The position numbers and the translations under genes are program-made. 64,000 bases of DNA from Zizania palustris (taxonomy: Eukaryota > Streptophyta > Magnoliopsida > Poales > Poaceae), in contig JAAALK010000286.1 of the NCBI GenBank assembly GCA_019279435.1, positions 36,579,712 to 36,643,711 on the forward strand, read 5' to 3'. Positions 21,277-32,473 of this stretch are shown one piece after another. Position 1 is the first letter of the stretch. The number at the start of each line of letters is the position of its first letter. The notes beneath the pieces are model-generated. The model had not been told where the DNA came from. It saw only the letters and a program-made list of their open reading frames with translations, and did no database searches.

Positions 21277-22157
21277 GGGGGAGCTGTTTTTAACTGACTT
21301 GCATATGCTCATTATGTGTGGAATTGCATTTACATCTTTTGCTATTATATGCCTGCTTTTAATTCAAAGAAATCATGACAGCTCAGCTCTATGAAATATG
21401 TCTGGAACATTGATTGTGCATGATGTTTTATTTTCTAAAAATCGAAACTTGCTCACCGCATAATCTTGTATCTAGCTTGTTTAGGCTGGACTGCTTTTAG
21501 CTATCCTTTATCTACTTGACAGCAAGACACTGTTCCTTGGATGCTAAATTTTGCAACTTGAAAAACGTTTTCTTTATTCATGGATATTCATCAAAATATG
21601 TCATACATTTGAATCAAAATCAAAAATCCATGATTTGCCTGGTTTAAATGAAAAGATCCAGGAGGGTTTGTTTGTCGCACTACTCTATTCTAGACTGCTT
21701 ACCATTGCACCTTGGTCTGAACTGGGATAGTTTAGTGTATGCCAAAATCACCGCCTTAAGCTTCAGATGGCTTTCTTGCCTAGGCTTGGCCTGATTGGAC
21801 AGTATAAGGTGGACAAACAAATAACCCCTGGCATTAAGAAAAAGAACAACAAATTTAATTGATCATCAAAGTTGCTTTCTCAGCTCCTTTTGAACAAGAC
21901 TTGCCTGTCTCATGTAGAAATTGTTAGCTTTGCGCAGTCCTTGCCTTCTCATGTCTAACTACTATGATTAAGTGGTGATGCTTTTACTTCAAAATGACAA
22001 AATCACATGCCATCATCTTGTTTCACAGATTGTTAAATTGAGCTGAGCACATGATCATTAGTTTTAATGTTGGCATATTTTTGCATTATATGTCTTTGCA
22101 ATTCTATTCATTTCGACGCTTTGCATCTTTTAACTGCTCCTTGATGCTTGCATTGCC
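21277..22157 (+). other. Sirevirus 3' non-coding region
   Basis: About 880 bp after pol with no ORF of note and no env-like gene. The same stretch is well preserved, reversed, at about 55180-56045 in Sirevirus copy 2, including runs such as tgtttgtcgcactac and caacaaa. Confidence 0.7.
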
Positions 22158-22444
22158 AAAGGGGGAGATTTGCTGTGTTCTCTGCCGCAAGAAGGCATAA
22201 TTTCGCAAGGGGAAAGATTTTTGACATAAAGGGGGAGAAAAATTTGCTTAACTCAGGGGGAGTTCTTATCAAGGGGAGATTTGCAAAAAGGGCTTTTACT
22301 CTTTTGAGAAAGGGGGAGAAAAATTCTTCTATCAAGTGACATGCTTTGGCTCTTTTTGAGTTTTTATGGTCACTTGTGTGCTGAAAATTTTCACATTTTC
22401 TTGAACTCCGATTTGGTTGTCAATGCACTCATCAAGGGGGAGAT
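22158..22444 (+). other. Cluster of polypurine tracts ending in the functional PPT
   Basis: Seven purine runs of the form aaagggggaga or close: near 22158, 22204, 22224, 22254, 22271, 22310 and the last at 22434-22444, which directly abuts the 3' LTR (aagggggagat|tgagaaacc). The last should prime plus-strand synthesis. A multi-PPT cluster is a known Sirevirus signature. The cluster is also present in copy 2 (54852-55170, minus). Confidence 0.88.
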
Positions 22445-24422
22445 TGAGAAACCAAGGGTGGTTTCGGTGTATGTGATGAGTGATTGACTGGATTATTTAC
22501 CCTCTGTTCGAAGGGTACCTCCGGAGGGGCTTCGGAGGTGGTACCTCCGAAGGGTGTTCGGAGGTGTGTCACCGGAGTGTGTTCGGTGTTTGCTTGCTGC
22601 AGCTGTGCAGCGGAGTGTACCTGTCGGAGGGGTCCGACAGTACGCGATGACTGGGTTCGTACCGATGGCTTCGGTACTTTGGGCGGTACACCGGAGTGTG
22701 TGCCGAAGGTTGCAAACCCGGAGAGGTCTCCGGAGTACTGGATACACTTGTTTGCTTGTCTGTGGTGCGCAGGGACTTCGGAGGCGACGGACAGGGTTCG
22801 AGCCGGGTGAACCTGGGTCAAGCGGGTGGCTTGATGCCAGGGGAGCGGGGAGCTCCATCACGGTGGCAGCGAAGGTGGTCCGGGTCGGTCCTCGGGTCGA
22901 GGCGTGCCAGGTGAAGGCAGAAAGTGCGGAGCGTGGCTCCAGCTGAAGGTACTCCGAGACAAAGTCCTCGGAAGTGAGGCACTTCGAAGGTACTCCGGAT
23001 GGAGTGACTTCGGAGTTGGTGGACCAAGTCCTCTGCGGAGGCAAGGAGTTCGAAGTGTGCTCCGGAGGGAGACATTCGAAGGTACCCGACGAAGGTCTTA
23101 GAAGTCGAGGCGCATCGAAGGCATGGTCCGGGTGAGGCTCGTCGTGGAGTGTGCTCGGGGAGAAGCACTGCGACGGAGTGCTCATGGAATGCTTCATGCG
23201 GAGGCCTTGGACGAAGGAGGGACTTCGAAGGGTGGTACTCAGAAGGTGGGGCTTCGGAGTGAGGATGACTTGTGGTGCTTCGGCCATGCATGGCTTCGGT
23301 ACACGGACGGACGGTGTTCGAGCTGGGAGTAGCTGCGAAGCCGTGGTGATCCACTCCGGAGGTAGTGGTGCGAAGGCCCAAGGGCTTTGACGGCTTCGGC
23401 TCAAAACCGTCACTGTATCGAAGGACTTCTTCGGCGGAGCAAAGGCCTTCAGGCTGCAGGCTTCTCGCCGAAGCTTCCGCACCCCTCGCGTGCGAAGGGA
23501 GGTTCCAGAAGTCAACACTGTAAAGGCTGACACTGTCTGTTCTGAAAAAGGCTGACACTGTCCCCTCTGCAGCTGACAGAGAAGCCTCCAAAATAAAGGT
23601 GGACTACCTTTTGTACCCCTTAGTTCTGTAGAGACAAAATGGATGTAAACCCTAGGGGTAAAGTAGTCACTTCCTTAGGATGAAGCCGTGGGCTATAAAT
23701 ATGGGGGCTCAGTAGGTAACATTTAACACTTTGAGCATTTACTGTTGAGCTCCTGTAGACAGACCTCACTGTATTCATTCTGAGTTCAATATATTTTGTG
23801 TTCCTTGTTCAAGCGGCGAAGCCCTGCTTCTGTGTGCTTTTGCTTGAGCTCGTATTGCATACCTCGCTAGTCTTTAGTTCACCGAAGCCTGTCTTGGCGA
23901 AGGGTGTTTTTCTCGCGTAGTGTGCTTTTCAGTGTGCTGTCGCTCTGTGTAACACGAGGCAAGACCTCGCTGCTTACTAGCGAAGCCCTGATCTTTTCCT
24001 GTAGTGCTTCCTATGTCGAAGCCTTTAGCATAGTCCGTTTTGTGTGCGTGTTGACCTTCGCGTACGAAGCCCAGCACCAGTTGCTGTCGCCAAGTACTCG
24101 GTCGAAGTCCTCAGAGGGCTGTCCACTCTTGCGAAGGGTGAAGTGCGAAGTCTGCTCGAAGCACCTCGTGTGCGGAGCCTGCACTGACTTAGCAGAGTAG
24201 ATTTTCGAGGGGTGTTCGAGGAGCGAAGTCTTCTTGGCTTCGAACTTTTGCCTCTCCGAAGCCTGTGTTCGAAGGTGTCGAAGTACCTCCGAACCAGACC
24301 TTCGAAGGTTGTGTTCGAAGCCTGTTCCGCAGAAGACAGAACAGAACCGAAGGCTAAGTTTTTAGCCCAAATTTTAAAAGCTCCCATTCACCCCCCCTCT
24401 GGTCGCCGTTTTCGGTCCTACA
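22445..24422 (+). repeat. 3' LTR of Sirevirus copy 1 (1978 bp)
   Basis: Same length and ends as the 5' LTR. Four differences were found by reading the two side by side (5' LTR positions about 14026, 14400, 14579 and 15174; all others matched). TSD gaaac follows at 24423-24427. Confidence 0.95.
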
Positions 24423-24427
24423 GAAAC

Positions 24428-24665
24428 AATTTTTAGTGATGAGTAAAAGACGTGCGTCAGTAATACATTTTTAATGACAAACTATTTCACACGCGTCAGT
24501 AATGCTGTATTATTAGTGACGGGTAGAAATATAACCCGTCACTAAAAAAGGGGCACCCCTATTAGTGATCACTAAAGATCTCCCCTATAGTGACAGGTTA
24601 TTTTTCCACCCGTCACTAAAGAGAGTCAAGTACATTAGTTAATCACCTATCACTGATGATTCCCA
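24428..24665 (+). repeat. CACTA-like subterminal repeat block (ttagtgacgggt)
   Basis: Repeated units of attagtgacgggt and its reverse cccgtcactaaa in both orientations, directly after the reconstituted CACTA terminus. Short repeats in alternating orientation next to an ACTACCACAG-type end are characteristic of CACTA transposon ends, where they bind transposase. Confidence 0.65.
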
Positions 24666-26110
24666 CTAATAAATATGTGAGGTATCGAAGTGAATCATCA
24701 CACTTTTATTTTGCGCAACCCTAATCCTAGACTACCGCCGCTGTCGCCGCCTTCGTCATGCTCCTCGCTTCTCCATCGTCCATACCCTTCGTACCTCCGC
24801 ACCTCGGTTGCATCCTTCATCATCGTAAGTTTGTTCATGCTTACTATTAAATTTGAGTTTATAAAATCATTTATCTGAAATTTGCTTATTGAATTTATGA
24901 ATTAGGTATATGACAAGCATTCTAAGCAATCTACATGTACCAACCTATGTTCATGATAGTTGCTTAATAAAGATCAATCGTCTAGTCAACGGCGGGCGTC
25001 ACTAGGTTTATAAATTGTATATTGCATATATTGTTTAATGTGTTAACAAACTAAAGCGACATAACGTTACTATTGTAGTATTTATCAAAAAAAATTTGTG
25101 ATATCAATAACATTCGTGCTAGTGATACCCTCCAAATAATGAGAAGAGATGGATGCACCACTGATGTTGAGGTTGTGAGCTGTGGAGGCAGCGGCAAGAT
25201 ATGCCTCCACAAAAGGTGGCCTGAATTTAGTAGAAGATGTGACCTAACACAATGATACTATTTAGTATTAACAATGGGACATGCCTCATTGACAGTTATG
25301 ACCAAAATTTACACTAATTTTGGTGATGAGAAGACTCCAATGACTATCAACATGGAGGACAATGACGATAGTGGTATACATAGAGAACTGACATTACTTA
25401 CTACACATGCATGTTTTGTTTATGTGCTTATCATGGTTTCATTAATAATGTTAGGGGAGAGTTCTAGCAATGTTGTAGACAGGAAGGGGAAGGGATATCC
25501 AAGGAGGTCGACACCGACCAAATAGACCAATTGAAGCACATCTGTTATTTTGGCAATCTAACAGATATAACTCTAGCAAGGAAGGATCTCTTGCAAGATA
25601 TCTTAGTAGGTTTATCCTCCAAGAGTAGGTTATATGTCTGCACAATAAATAATGCAATCATAAACTAGAAGTGAATCGTCACACTTTCCTTTCACACAGC
25701 CGTAACCCTAACTCCTGCCGCCATCGCCTTCGTTGTGCTCCTCGCCGCTCTATCGTTGCTCCTGGCCTCTGCACCATCGGCTGTTCCACATGCACCGTCG
25801 ATCGTGGCACACTCACCGTCAGTGCGTGTGGCCACCCTACTCGCTGTCACCTTGGTTTCATCCTTCTCGTCCTCCTCCTCGCCTGAATTGTTATTTGTCT
25901 TGTCTAACTATCTTAACTTTGTTTTAATTTCGTTGTTATAAGTTAGCTATTAGATAGAAGTTAGGGAATGCTCTTATATATGGATCTTTGTTTTAGCCAT
26001 ATTCTTCGAGATAATAAGTTAGAAGTTAATATATGTGATTCTAATTTAGTAATGAATCTTCTGTGATGAATTGTGTGTGATGTGTTTTAGATGTTGCATA
26101 TGTTGGCTGC
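24666..26110. other. CACTA-like interior with a duplicated segment
   Basis: No transposase recognised. Two segments are related: about 24687-24790 and about 25668-25760 both begin gaagtgaatc-tcacac and continue into cgcccgc/ccgccgc-rich sequence resembling a 5' UTR or N-terminal coding region. Short ORFs (25274-25525 and others) show no known domain. Probably the inside of a non-autonomous element or two overlapping copies. Confidence 0.45.
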
Positions 26111-26159
26111 CAAATTTTGACTATAATTCAAGATGTAGCCTATTTTTTTGAAATAACCA

Positions 26160-26400
26160 TAATATTAGTAACAGATGATAATAATCACCAGTCACTAAAG
26201 AACCCATTAGTGACGGGTGATTATTGTCACCCGTCACTGAAGAACCCATTAATGACGGGTGACAAACGTCAACCATCACCAAAGAGCCATAATAAATGAG
26301 TCCATAGGAGTGAGATTGACCATTTAGTGACGGGTGTATTGATGTCACATTACTAATGGGATAAAAGTGACGAGAAACTTGCCCGCCACTAATTATGGTT
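26160..26400. repeat. CACTA-like subterminal repeat block, second
   Basis: Tandem copies of cccattagtgacgggtga and cgtcactaaagaa in both orientations, same family as 24428-24665. May be the opposite end of the element or a separate copy; no clean TAGTG terminus is seen near 26410-26450. Confidence 0.6.
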
Positions 26401-26828
26401 ATTATTAAAGTATTTTTTGGTTAGTAGACGCTCTTAAATATTATATAGACTTTTAGCTAGTTACTTGTAAGAAAAAATCGATGACAATTTCCATGTGAAA
26501 AGAATTTCGACAGATTCTCTTAACTGACATCTATAGCTAGCAGCTCGATAGGCCGAGCTGAAATACCGACGGGCTGGGACCAAGCCGGCATGGGATGCAG
26601 TAGCCAAGCCGCCCTGGTTAATTCCATGCATGCATGCACGCCGTCGTGCAGCAGCATTGCTGATATGATGGATCATGGATTGAGCATACAATCCTCTTAA
26701 CCAACAGTCTGTGTGTTACAGTTGCGACTTGCGAGCAGGTGCTGGTGCATCTCGATCTCATATCGGATGAATTGAAGTGCACCGACATATCGCCGGGACA
26801 GGCCAGCATGGGAATGAGGAGCCAAGAC

Positions 26829-27075
26829 TAAGGGCGAAAGTGGCTAGGATAGATAGTTATGTCCGAAAAAACGAGGTTAAAATAGTTTGTGATCGTATCT
26901 GAAAAAATAAATTCATATTTAGATTTTTTCTATTCAGATACGGATTCGGATTCAAATAATTTTTTGATATGAAAATGAATATGATATTACTGATATCTGA
27001 TGGATAAGGATACATATTCGAATAATCCGAATAATTTTTATCTGGATTATTCGGCCTATTAAAAATTTAGACCCA
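26829..27075. mobile_element. Degenerate hAT-family fragment
   Basis: Begins taagggcgaaagtggctagg, resembling an end of the hAT element at 27475-29822 (taggggtgaaagtggttcgg), and carries the same ggattcgga / ccgaataatccg subterminal motifs. The right end is not clear. Confidence 0.5.
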
Positions 27076-27089
27076 ATTATTAATAATTA

Positions 27090-27474
27090 CTGATTGCATC
27101 AAGATGCGTATCTAGGGTTGAAGCAAAACGCCAGAGTCCAGATGCCAGCACCCGCTGGCTGTCGTCGCCGCTACCGAACCCTGCCGCCGGTCCCCGCCGG
27201 CAGCCACCACCGCCGGTCTGTGCTATCGCCGCCGCCGGTTCTTGCTCCCTCGTCCGTCCGCTTCCTCTCTACGGCCACCGGTACCGCTGTCATCGTCGCT
27301 GGTCCGCACCGTTGCTGTCTCCGCCGTCGCCTCCGCCGGTTGTCGCTGCCGCCCGCCTCCTCGTCTATCCGCTACCTTGCTACGGCCGCTGGTTCTGTTA
27401 TTGCCGCCGCCGGTCCAACCCGTCGTCGCTATCGGACCCGTGCCCCAAGCAGAGAGCCAGAGACATCCTACGCC
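27090..27474 (+). other. GC-rich low-complexity segment, target of the hAT element
   Basis: Open frames here (for example 27094-27477) are Arg/Pro/Ser-rich, from cgccgccgg-type repeats, with no recognisable domain. It may be a captured exon or the 5' part of an element. The sequence resumes at 29831 after the hAT insertion. Confidence 0.4.
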
Positions 27475-29822
27475 TAGGGGTGAAAACGGATCGGATACGG
27501 ACGGATATCACTAATATCATATCCTTTTTCATATATTTTTTCGGATTCGAATTCGGATTCGGATAATCCGGATACGGATACGGAGTCGGATATCATCGAA
27601 TACGAATACGGAGCGGATACGAATCGAATACGAATACGGTTACGAATCTTTACCGAATATCAATAATGTATTTATTTATTCACGATCACAATAGACAAAT
27701 GACAAATAATAGTTAACATCATATAAATCATCACGAATGGGGAGAGAGAGGTGACAGGAGTAGGAGAGACCGGGAGAGAGAAAGAAAAATTAGGGTTGAT
27801 AGAGTTTTAGTCAAAGTTAAATATTTACTTATTTTTGGAGTGAGAGAGATAAAGTTTAAAATTGTAAATTTGAAATATAAATGATCGTTTAAAGTTGAAT
27901 TTTTTTCTAATATAAAAATACAACATATATAATATCATAAAAAAATTTCACATTTTTATGCATAAGTTTGCTATTTTTAATTCATTATGTATGTTTCTTT
28001 GATTTATATTGAAATTTGTCAAATTTGAACTACAAGTGCATGAAATAATGAACCAAAAATTGTAAAAAAATCATATTGATGAATTTGAGTCTATTTTAAG
28101 TCAGTATCCACTAAATTGAAAGATATTTTTTAAAAAATTGTTACGACACTCGATGGACAATATAGAGCTTAATAAAATTTTAATTCTAAAAAATTCAAAT
28201 AAATTCTGAAAAATACAAGATGTCTCATGGTATCATCATACGATACATAGATGCTGTGATAAAAATTTAAAATTATTTTGACAAAGTTTTCATGTACGAT
28301 GTTAAGAAAGATGGATATTTGAGAGTAATGAATTAGAATGTTAAGAAGAAATGTGTTAGGTTTAAAAGCAAATCAATAGTTAAATCTTCGTTTAAACTTG
28401 ATTTTTTTTCTATGATCAAAATATATCATATATAATCTTACAAAAAAATTTCACATTTTTATACATAAGTTTGCTATTTTTAATTCATTATGTATGTTTC
28501 TTTGATTTATATTGAAATTTGTCAAATTTGAACTACAAGTGCATGAAATAATGAACCAACAATTCTAGAAAAATCATATTCATGCATGTGAGTCTATTTT
28601 AAGTCAGTATTCACTAAATTGAAAGATAGTTTTTTAAAAAAATGTTACGACACTCGATGGACAACGTAGAGCTTAATGATATTTTAATTCTAAAAAATTC
28701 AAATCAAGTCAGAAAAACATGATACGTCTCATGGTATCATCATACGATACAAAGATGCTGTGATAAAAATTTAAAATTATTTTGACAAAGTTTGCATCTA
28801 CGATGTTAAGAAAGATGGAGATTTGAGAGTAACGAGTTAGAATGTTAAGAAGAATGTGGTAGGTTTAAAAGCAAATCAATAGTTATATCTTTGTTTAAAC
28901 TTGATTTTTTTCTATGATTAAAATACAACATATCTAATCTTATAAAAAAATTCACATTTTTATACATAAGTTTGCTATTCTTTAATTCATTATGTATGTT
29001 TCTTTGATTTATATTGAAATTTATCAAATTTGAACTACAAGTGCATGAAATAATGAACTAAAAATTCTAGAAAAATCATATTCATGCATGTGAGTCTATT
29101 TTAAGTCAGTATCCACTAAATTGAAAGATATTTTTTTAAAAAATGTTACGACATTCGATGGACAACGTAGAGCTTAATGAAATTTTAATTCTAAAAAATT
29201 CAAATTAAGTCTGAAAAATAAGATACGTCTCATGGTATCATAATACGATACATAGATGCTGTGATAAAAATTTAAAATTATTTTGACAAAGTTTGCTATT
29301 TTTCATTAATTCATTGTGTTTCTAAAATTTAAATTGAAAGAACTAAAAAATATTTTTTATTTATTATAAAATTTTATCTGTTTAAATTTATAGAAATTTA
29401 TCCCATTTTTAAAAATATATATATATTTTTAAAAAATATTCTTTATTTTTTTAAAAAATGTTTTTTTAAAAAAAATAAAGAAGATTTTTATTTCAAACTC
29501 CTTGGGCGGTTGGGCCATGGCGCCATGGCAGTGGGCCTGCCAGCCCAATATGAAGGCCTATTTATGTGATGTGGACCTGCAGTGTGGCCAATGGGCCTAT
29601 ATTATTAATGGGCCGGATATCCGAATAAAAACTATCCGGATTATCCGAATCCGTATCCGAATCCGACGGATATCAGGCATATCATATCCGTTTCCGTATC
29701 CGAAAAAAAATATCCGAATCCGAATCCGTATCCGAAAAATCCATATCCGAATCAAAAAAATCCGAATCCGAATCCGTTTTTCTGGATACGGTCGGAAACT
29801 ATCCGAACCACTTTCACCCCTA
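27475..29822. mobile_element. Non-autonomous hAT element with perfect 8-bp TSD
   Basis: 2348 bp. The ends are taggggtgaaaacggatcgg and, reversed at the right, taggggtgaaagtggttcgg. Both ends have subterminal arrays of ggatacgga / tccgaatccg. The 8-bp duplication cctacgcc flanks both sides exactly (27467-27474 and 29823-29830), diagnostic of hAT insertion. There is no transposase; the interior is an AT-rich tandem array. Confidence 0.93.
27893..29294. repeat. Tandem array of ~500-bp units inside the hAT element
   Basis: Three head-to-tail units, marked by cataagtttgctat at about 27961, 28463 and 28964 (spacing about 501), each also containing gaactacaagtgcatgaaat and cgacactcgatggacaa (or close). 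A partial fourth copy of tttgctattttt begins near 29291. AT-rich, no long ORF. Confidence 0.9.
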
Positions 29823-29830
29823 CCTACGCC

Positions 29831-30379
29831 TCTACCTGCCTTGCGCACGGGAGAGAAATGGACTAAGGCACTGAGCGAACGGGAAGAAAGAGGAAGTGAG
29901 GAAAAAAGAGAGAAAAAAAAAGAAAAAAATTTTAAAAATAAAAGGAAAATATTTTATATTTAGAAACAAAAGATTTTTAAGTTTTTTAAAGTTTAAAAGT
30001 CTGTCACATTTTCTATAATTCTAAACAAAAATTTTTTCCTTAAAAATATTTTATAATTTAAAAAACATCTAAATTTGGAATTAAAAAGTTTGTCATTTTC
30101 CAGTTTTTAAACATTTCATGTGACAACTTTATATATATATATATATATATATATCATATCGTACGTAGCATCATGACAATTGTTTGGTTCTTCGAATGGT
30201 TCTTCGAATGATTCTTCAATGAACATCCAATCAGACAACCCAGCTTGCTCATGACTCAATTTTTCAATGGTAATTCGTAAAGGGATTAGATTACGATAGA
30301 TAAGGAATTTTATCAACAATGGTGTTTGATGAACAAGATGAACTTGCCATCCCTGTGTGCTTATCTTTGACCCACTACT
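29831..30379. other. AT-rich spacer with a TA microsatellite
   Basis: 29831-29960 continues the GC-rich target region into purine-rich sequence (gggaagaaagaggaagtgag). A (TA)n run occupies 30130-30154. Nothing coding recognised. Confidence 0.5.
30130..30154. repeat. (TA)n microsatellite
   Basis: Uninterrupted alternating T and A for 25 bp. Confidence 0.95.
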
Positions 30380-31469
30380 TAAAAAGGATTATTAGTGACA
30401 GGTCATAACTGCCATTAGTAATGAACATCGTACTTATTACTCTTATCACGTCAGTAATGACATATCATTAGTGAGGGGTATACACCCGTCACTAAAGGGT
30501 GACCTTTAGTGATGCACATACATTTATACCTGCCACGTGACAAGTATAGATGTTCACACATCACTAAAGGTAGATTTTTTTATTTTAGATCTGTTCATAT
30601 GTCACTAAAGGTATATATGGTTATGGAGGGATTCTTTTCATCATTTTTCTCATCGTTCTAATGTGATTTCTATGTGATCATTATCAGTGAGGTTTCTACC
30701 CTGAGCCATAATAGAGGAGGAAAGACGATGATGACGATGATGAATAGATTCAAGGTGACATATAAACACTCTTTCCATTATTTTTGTCGTTGTTCCAATA
30801 TGCTTTCTATGTGGTCATCGTCAGTGAGGCCTCTACCTTGAAATAAAATAAAGGAGGAGAGACAATGATAAAGAAGGAGATAAAGTGGTGATAACAATGG
30901 AGGAGACCAAGCAATGAGATTTGGAGAAGCAATGATAATAACTCGATACCCTTTGTTGAAACAGTTCAATACCGATGAGCTCATGGTCGGGTCGAGCATG
31001 AAGTAATACCGGTCACCGTCGAGTAGATCTTGTAGTGACGTCGACCACCATCGACAGAGCTCGATCGAGATGAGAAGATAAAGATCAAGTAGGTAGAGTA
31101 AGGGAGGGAAGTTATAGAATGGTTGAGAGTAAAGACTGAAGAGAGGCGACGTGGCTTTATAATAGTATCCTTATGTCCACCCAAATTTTTGCGCTAGTGT
31201 TTTTCTGCCTGCCCAAATTTTCAATTTTTTTTGTATATGTCGATCTTTAGTGATGGGTCTAGATATTCATGCGTCACTAAAGGTAGGTCTTTAGTGATGG
31301 GTCTCACACGCGTTACTAAAGATATGTCTTTAGTGACGGGTCTCAATGTTATCCGTAACTAAAGATCAGTTTCAAATTTAGCAACTCATTAGTGATAGAC
31401 ATCATTGAGACTCGTCACTAAAGGTAGGTCTTTAATAACGGTTGTAAACACACCCATCACTAAAGGTAT
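30380..31469. repeat. CACTA-like subterminal repeats, truncated by Tat LTR
   Basis: Repeats attagtgacaggt, ccgtcactaaagg and gtctttagtgatgggt in both orientations at 30380-30610 and again at 31235-31469. Between them (about 30620-30870) is a duplicated segment containing ttctatgtg-tcat-gtcagtgagg. Truncated on the right by the LTR at 31470; no terminal TAGTG is visible. Confidence 0.6.
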
Positions 31470-31954
31470 TGTTGGCGTAACGGATTACGCTAACATGTTC
31501 TATAAAACCAAGAACTGGCAAACAAAGTATTTGTGAATGCGGACTATCTTAAGCTTTTGAAAAAGATAATAGCTTAGAATAGTTTGAAGTGTGTATTGAA
31601 TATCAGAATATTCGATGCCTCTTACAGGGTGAGAAGGGATTATTTATTGGTAAAATCTGTAGAGAAAAGACCTTTTACCCCTCAATTACAACCAACATAG
31701 TGTATACTATTTCGGTATCCCTTATAGGATTAATATAGTAAAACATGCTCAAAGGATGTTGATAAGGTAAACGTCCCATCCTTCTGGTTGTTTTTCACTC
31801 CGAAGGGGAAGTCTCTCGGAGGGTCTCTTCGGACTGGAGCTTGGACAAACCCTTCGGCTTCGAGCCCTTCAATCTGGAGGCAAGTCTTAGGCTCCAAAAT
31901 TAAGACTTTCCTTTATCTTGGAGGATCATGAGGATTAAGTATTTCCCCCCAACA
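31470..31954 (-). repeat. 3' LTR of second Tat element
   Basis: Begins tgttggcgtaacggatt and ends tttccccccaaca, the same family as 6091-6584. The bases just right of it read, on the minus strand, cgaggggctac, a fitting polypurine tract. Confidence 0.9.
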
Positions 31955-32473
31955 GTAGCCCCTCGAATACGCTTCTCCGGATAGCCTGTACAGCAAGGAG
32001 AGCAGTATATGCAAGAAATATTTTCATGCTCATGACTTCTAGAAAAAAATACAAGGCATTATAACCGTTCGAAGCATCCTTGGCATCAGAGGTATATCGA
32101 ATCCATGCTTCGAACTTGAACCTCCATATGATAGCTTCGAAGGAAAATGAACCTTTATAACGGTAGTGAATTGTAAAGAGCCGTTACTTTTTTATCGTTA
32201 CCTCTCAAATAGCTGTTAGACCTTTCGAGAAAGCAACAACAGCAAAAGTTTTACCGCGGGTTCACATTATTTCACCTTTTGGCCCCACCTGTCATTGATG
32301 CGGGTTGGATCTGCAAATATGAAAACATGCGCGAATTGCGCCGAACGAGAACGGGGTGGTTATAAAAGAGGAAAGTGATTGGCGGTGAAAAATTTTACAG
32401 TGTCTTTGCGCTTCGACATTTCCACGCTTTCAGCCTTCAATTTTACTCTCTAAAACTTTTGAGCGCTTCATCA

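Larger units (their letters stand above)
13604..24422 (+). mobile_element. Complete Sirevirus-type Ty1/copia retrotransposon (copy 1)
   Basis: 10,819-bp element with two 1978-bp LTRs, a tRNA-iMet primer site, long gag and pol ORFs in the copia order (PR-INT-RT-RNH), a polypurine tract and a perfect 5-bp target duplication gaaac (13599-13603 and 24423-24427). Long LTRs, a very long gag with two zinc knuckles, and multiple polypurine tracts before the 3' LTR match the Sirevirus/Maximus group (maize Opie and Ji relatives). No env-like ORF lies between pol and the 3' LTR. The LTRs differ at four positions by eye, so insertion was recent. It is inserted in a CACTA-like element. Confidence 0.96.

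Noticed and set aside
21277..22157. Env-like gene expected in some Sireviruses
   Set aside because: No long frame on the element strand and no membrane segments.
27094..27566. ORFs in the GC-rich segment before the hAT element
   Set aside because: Low-complexity Arg/Pro/Ser sequence; three overlapping frames open; no homologue recognised.
30130..30154. TA run as a functional element
   Set aside because: Ordinary microsatellite.
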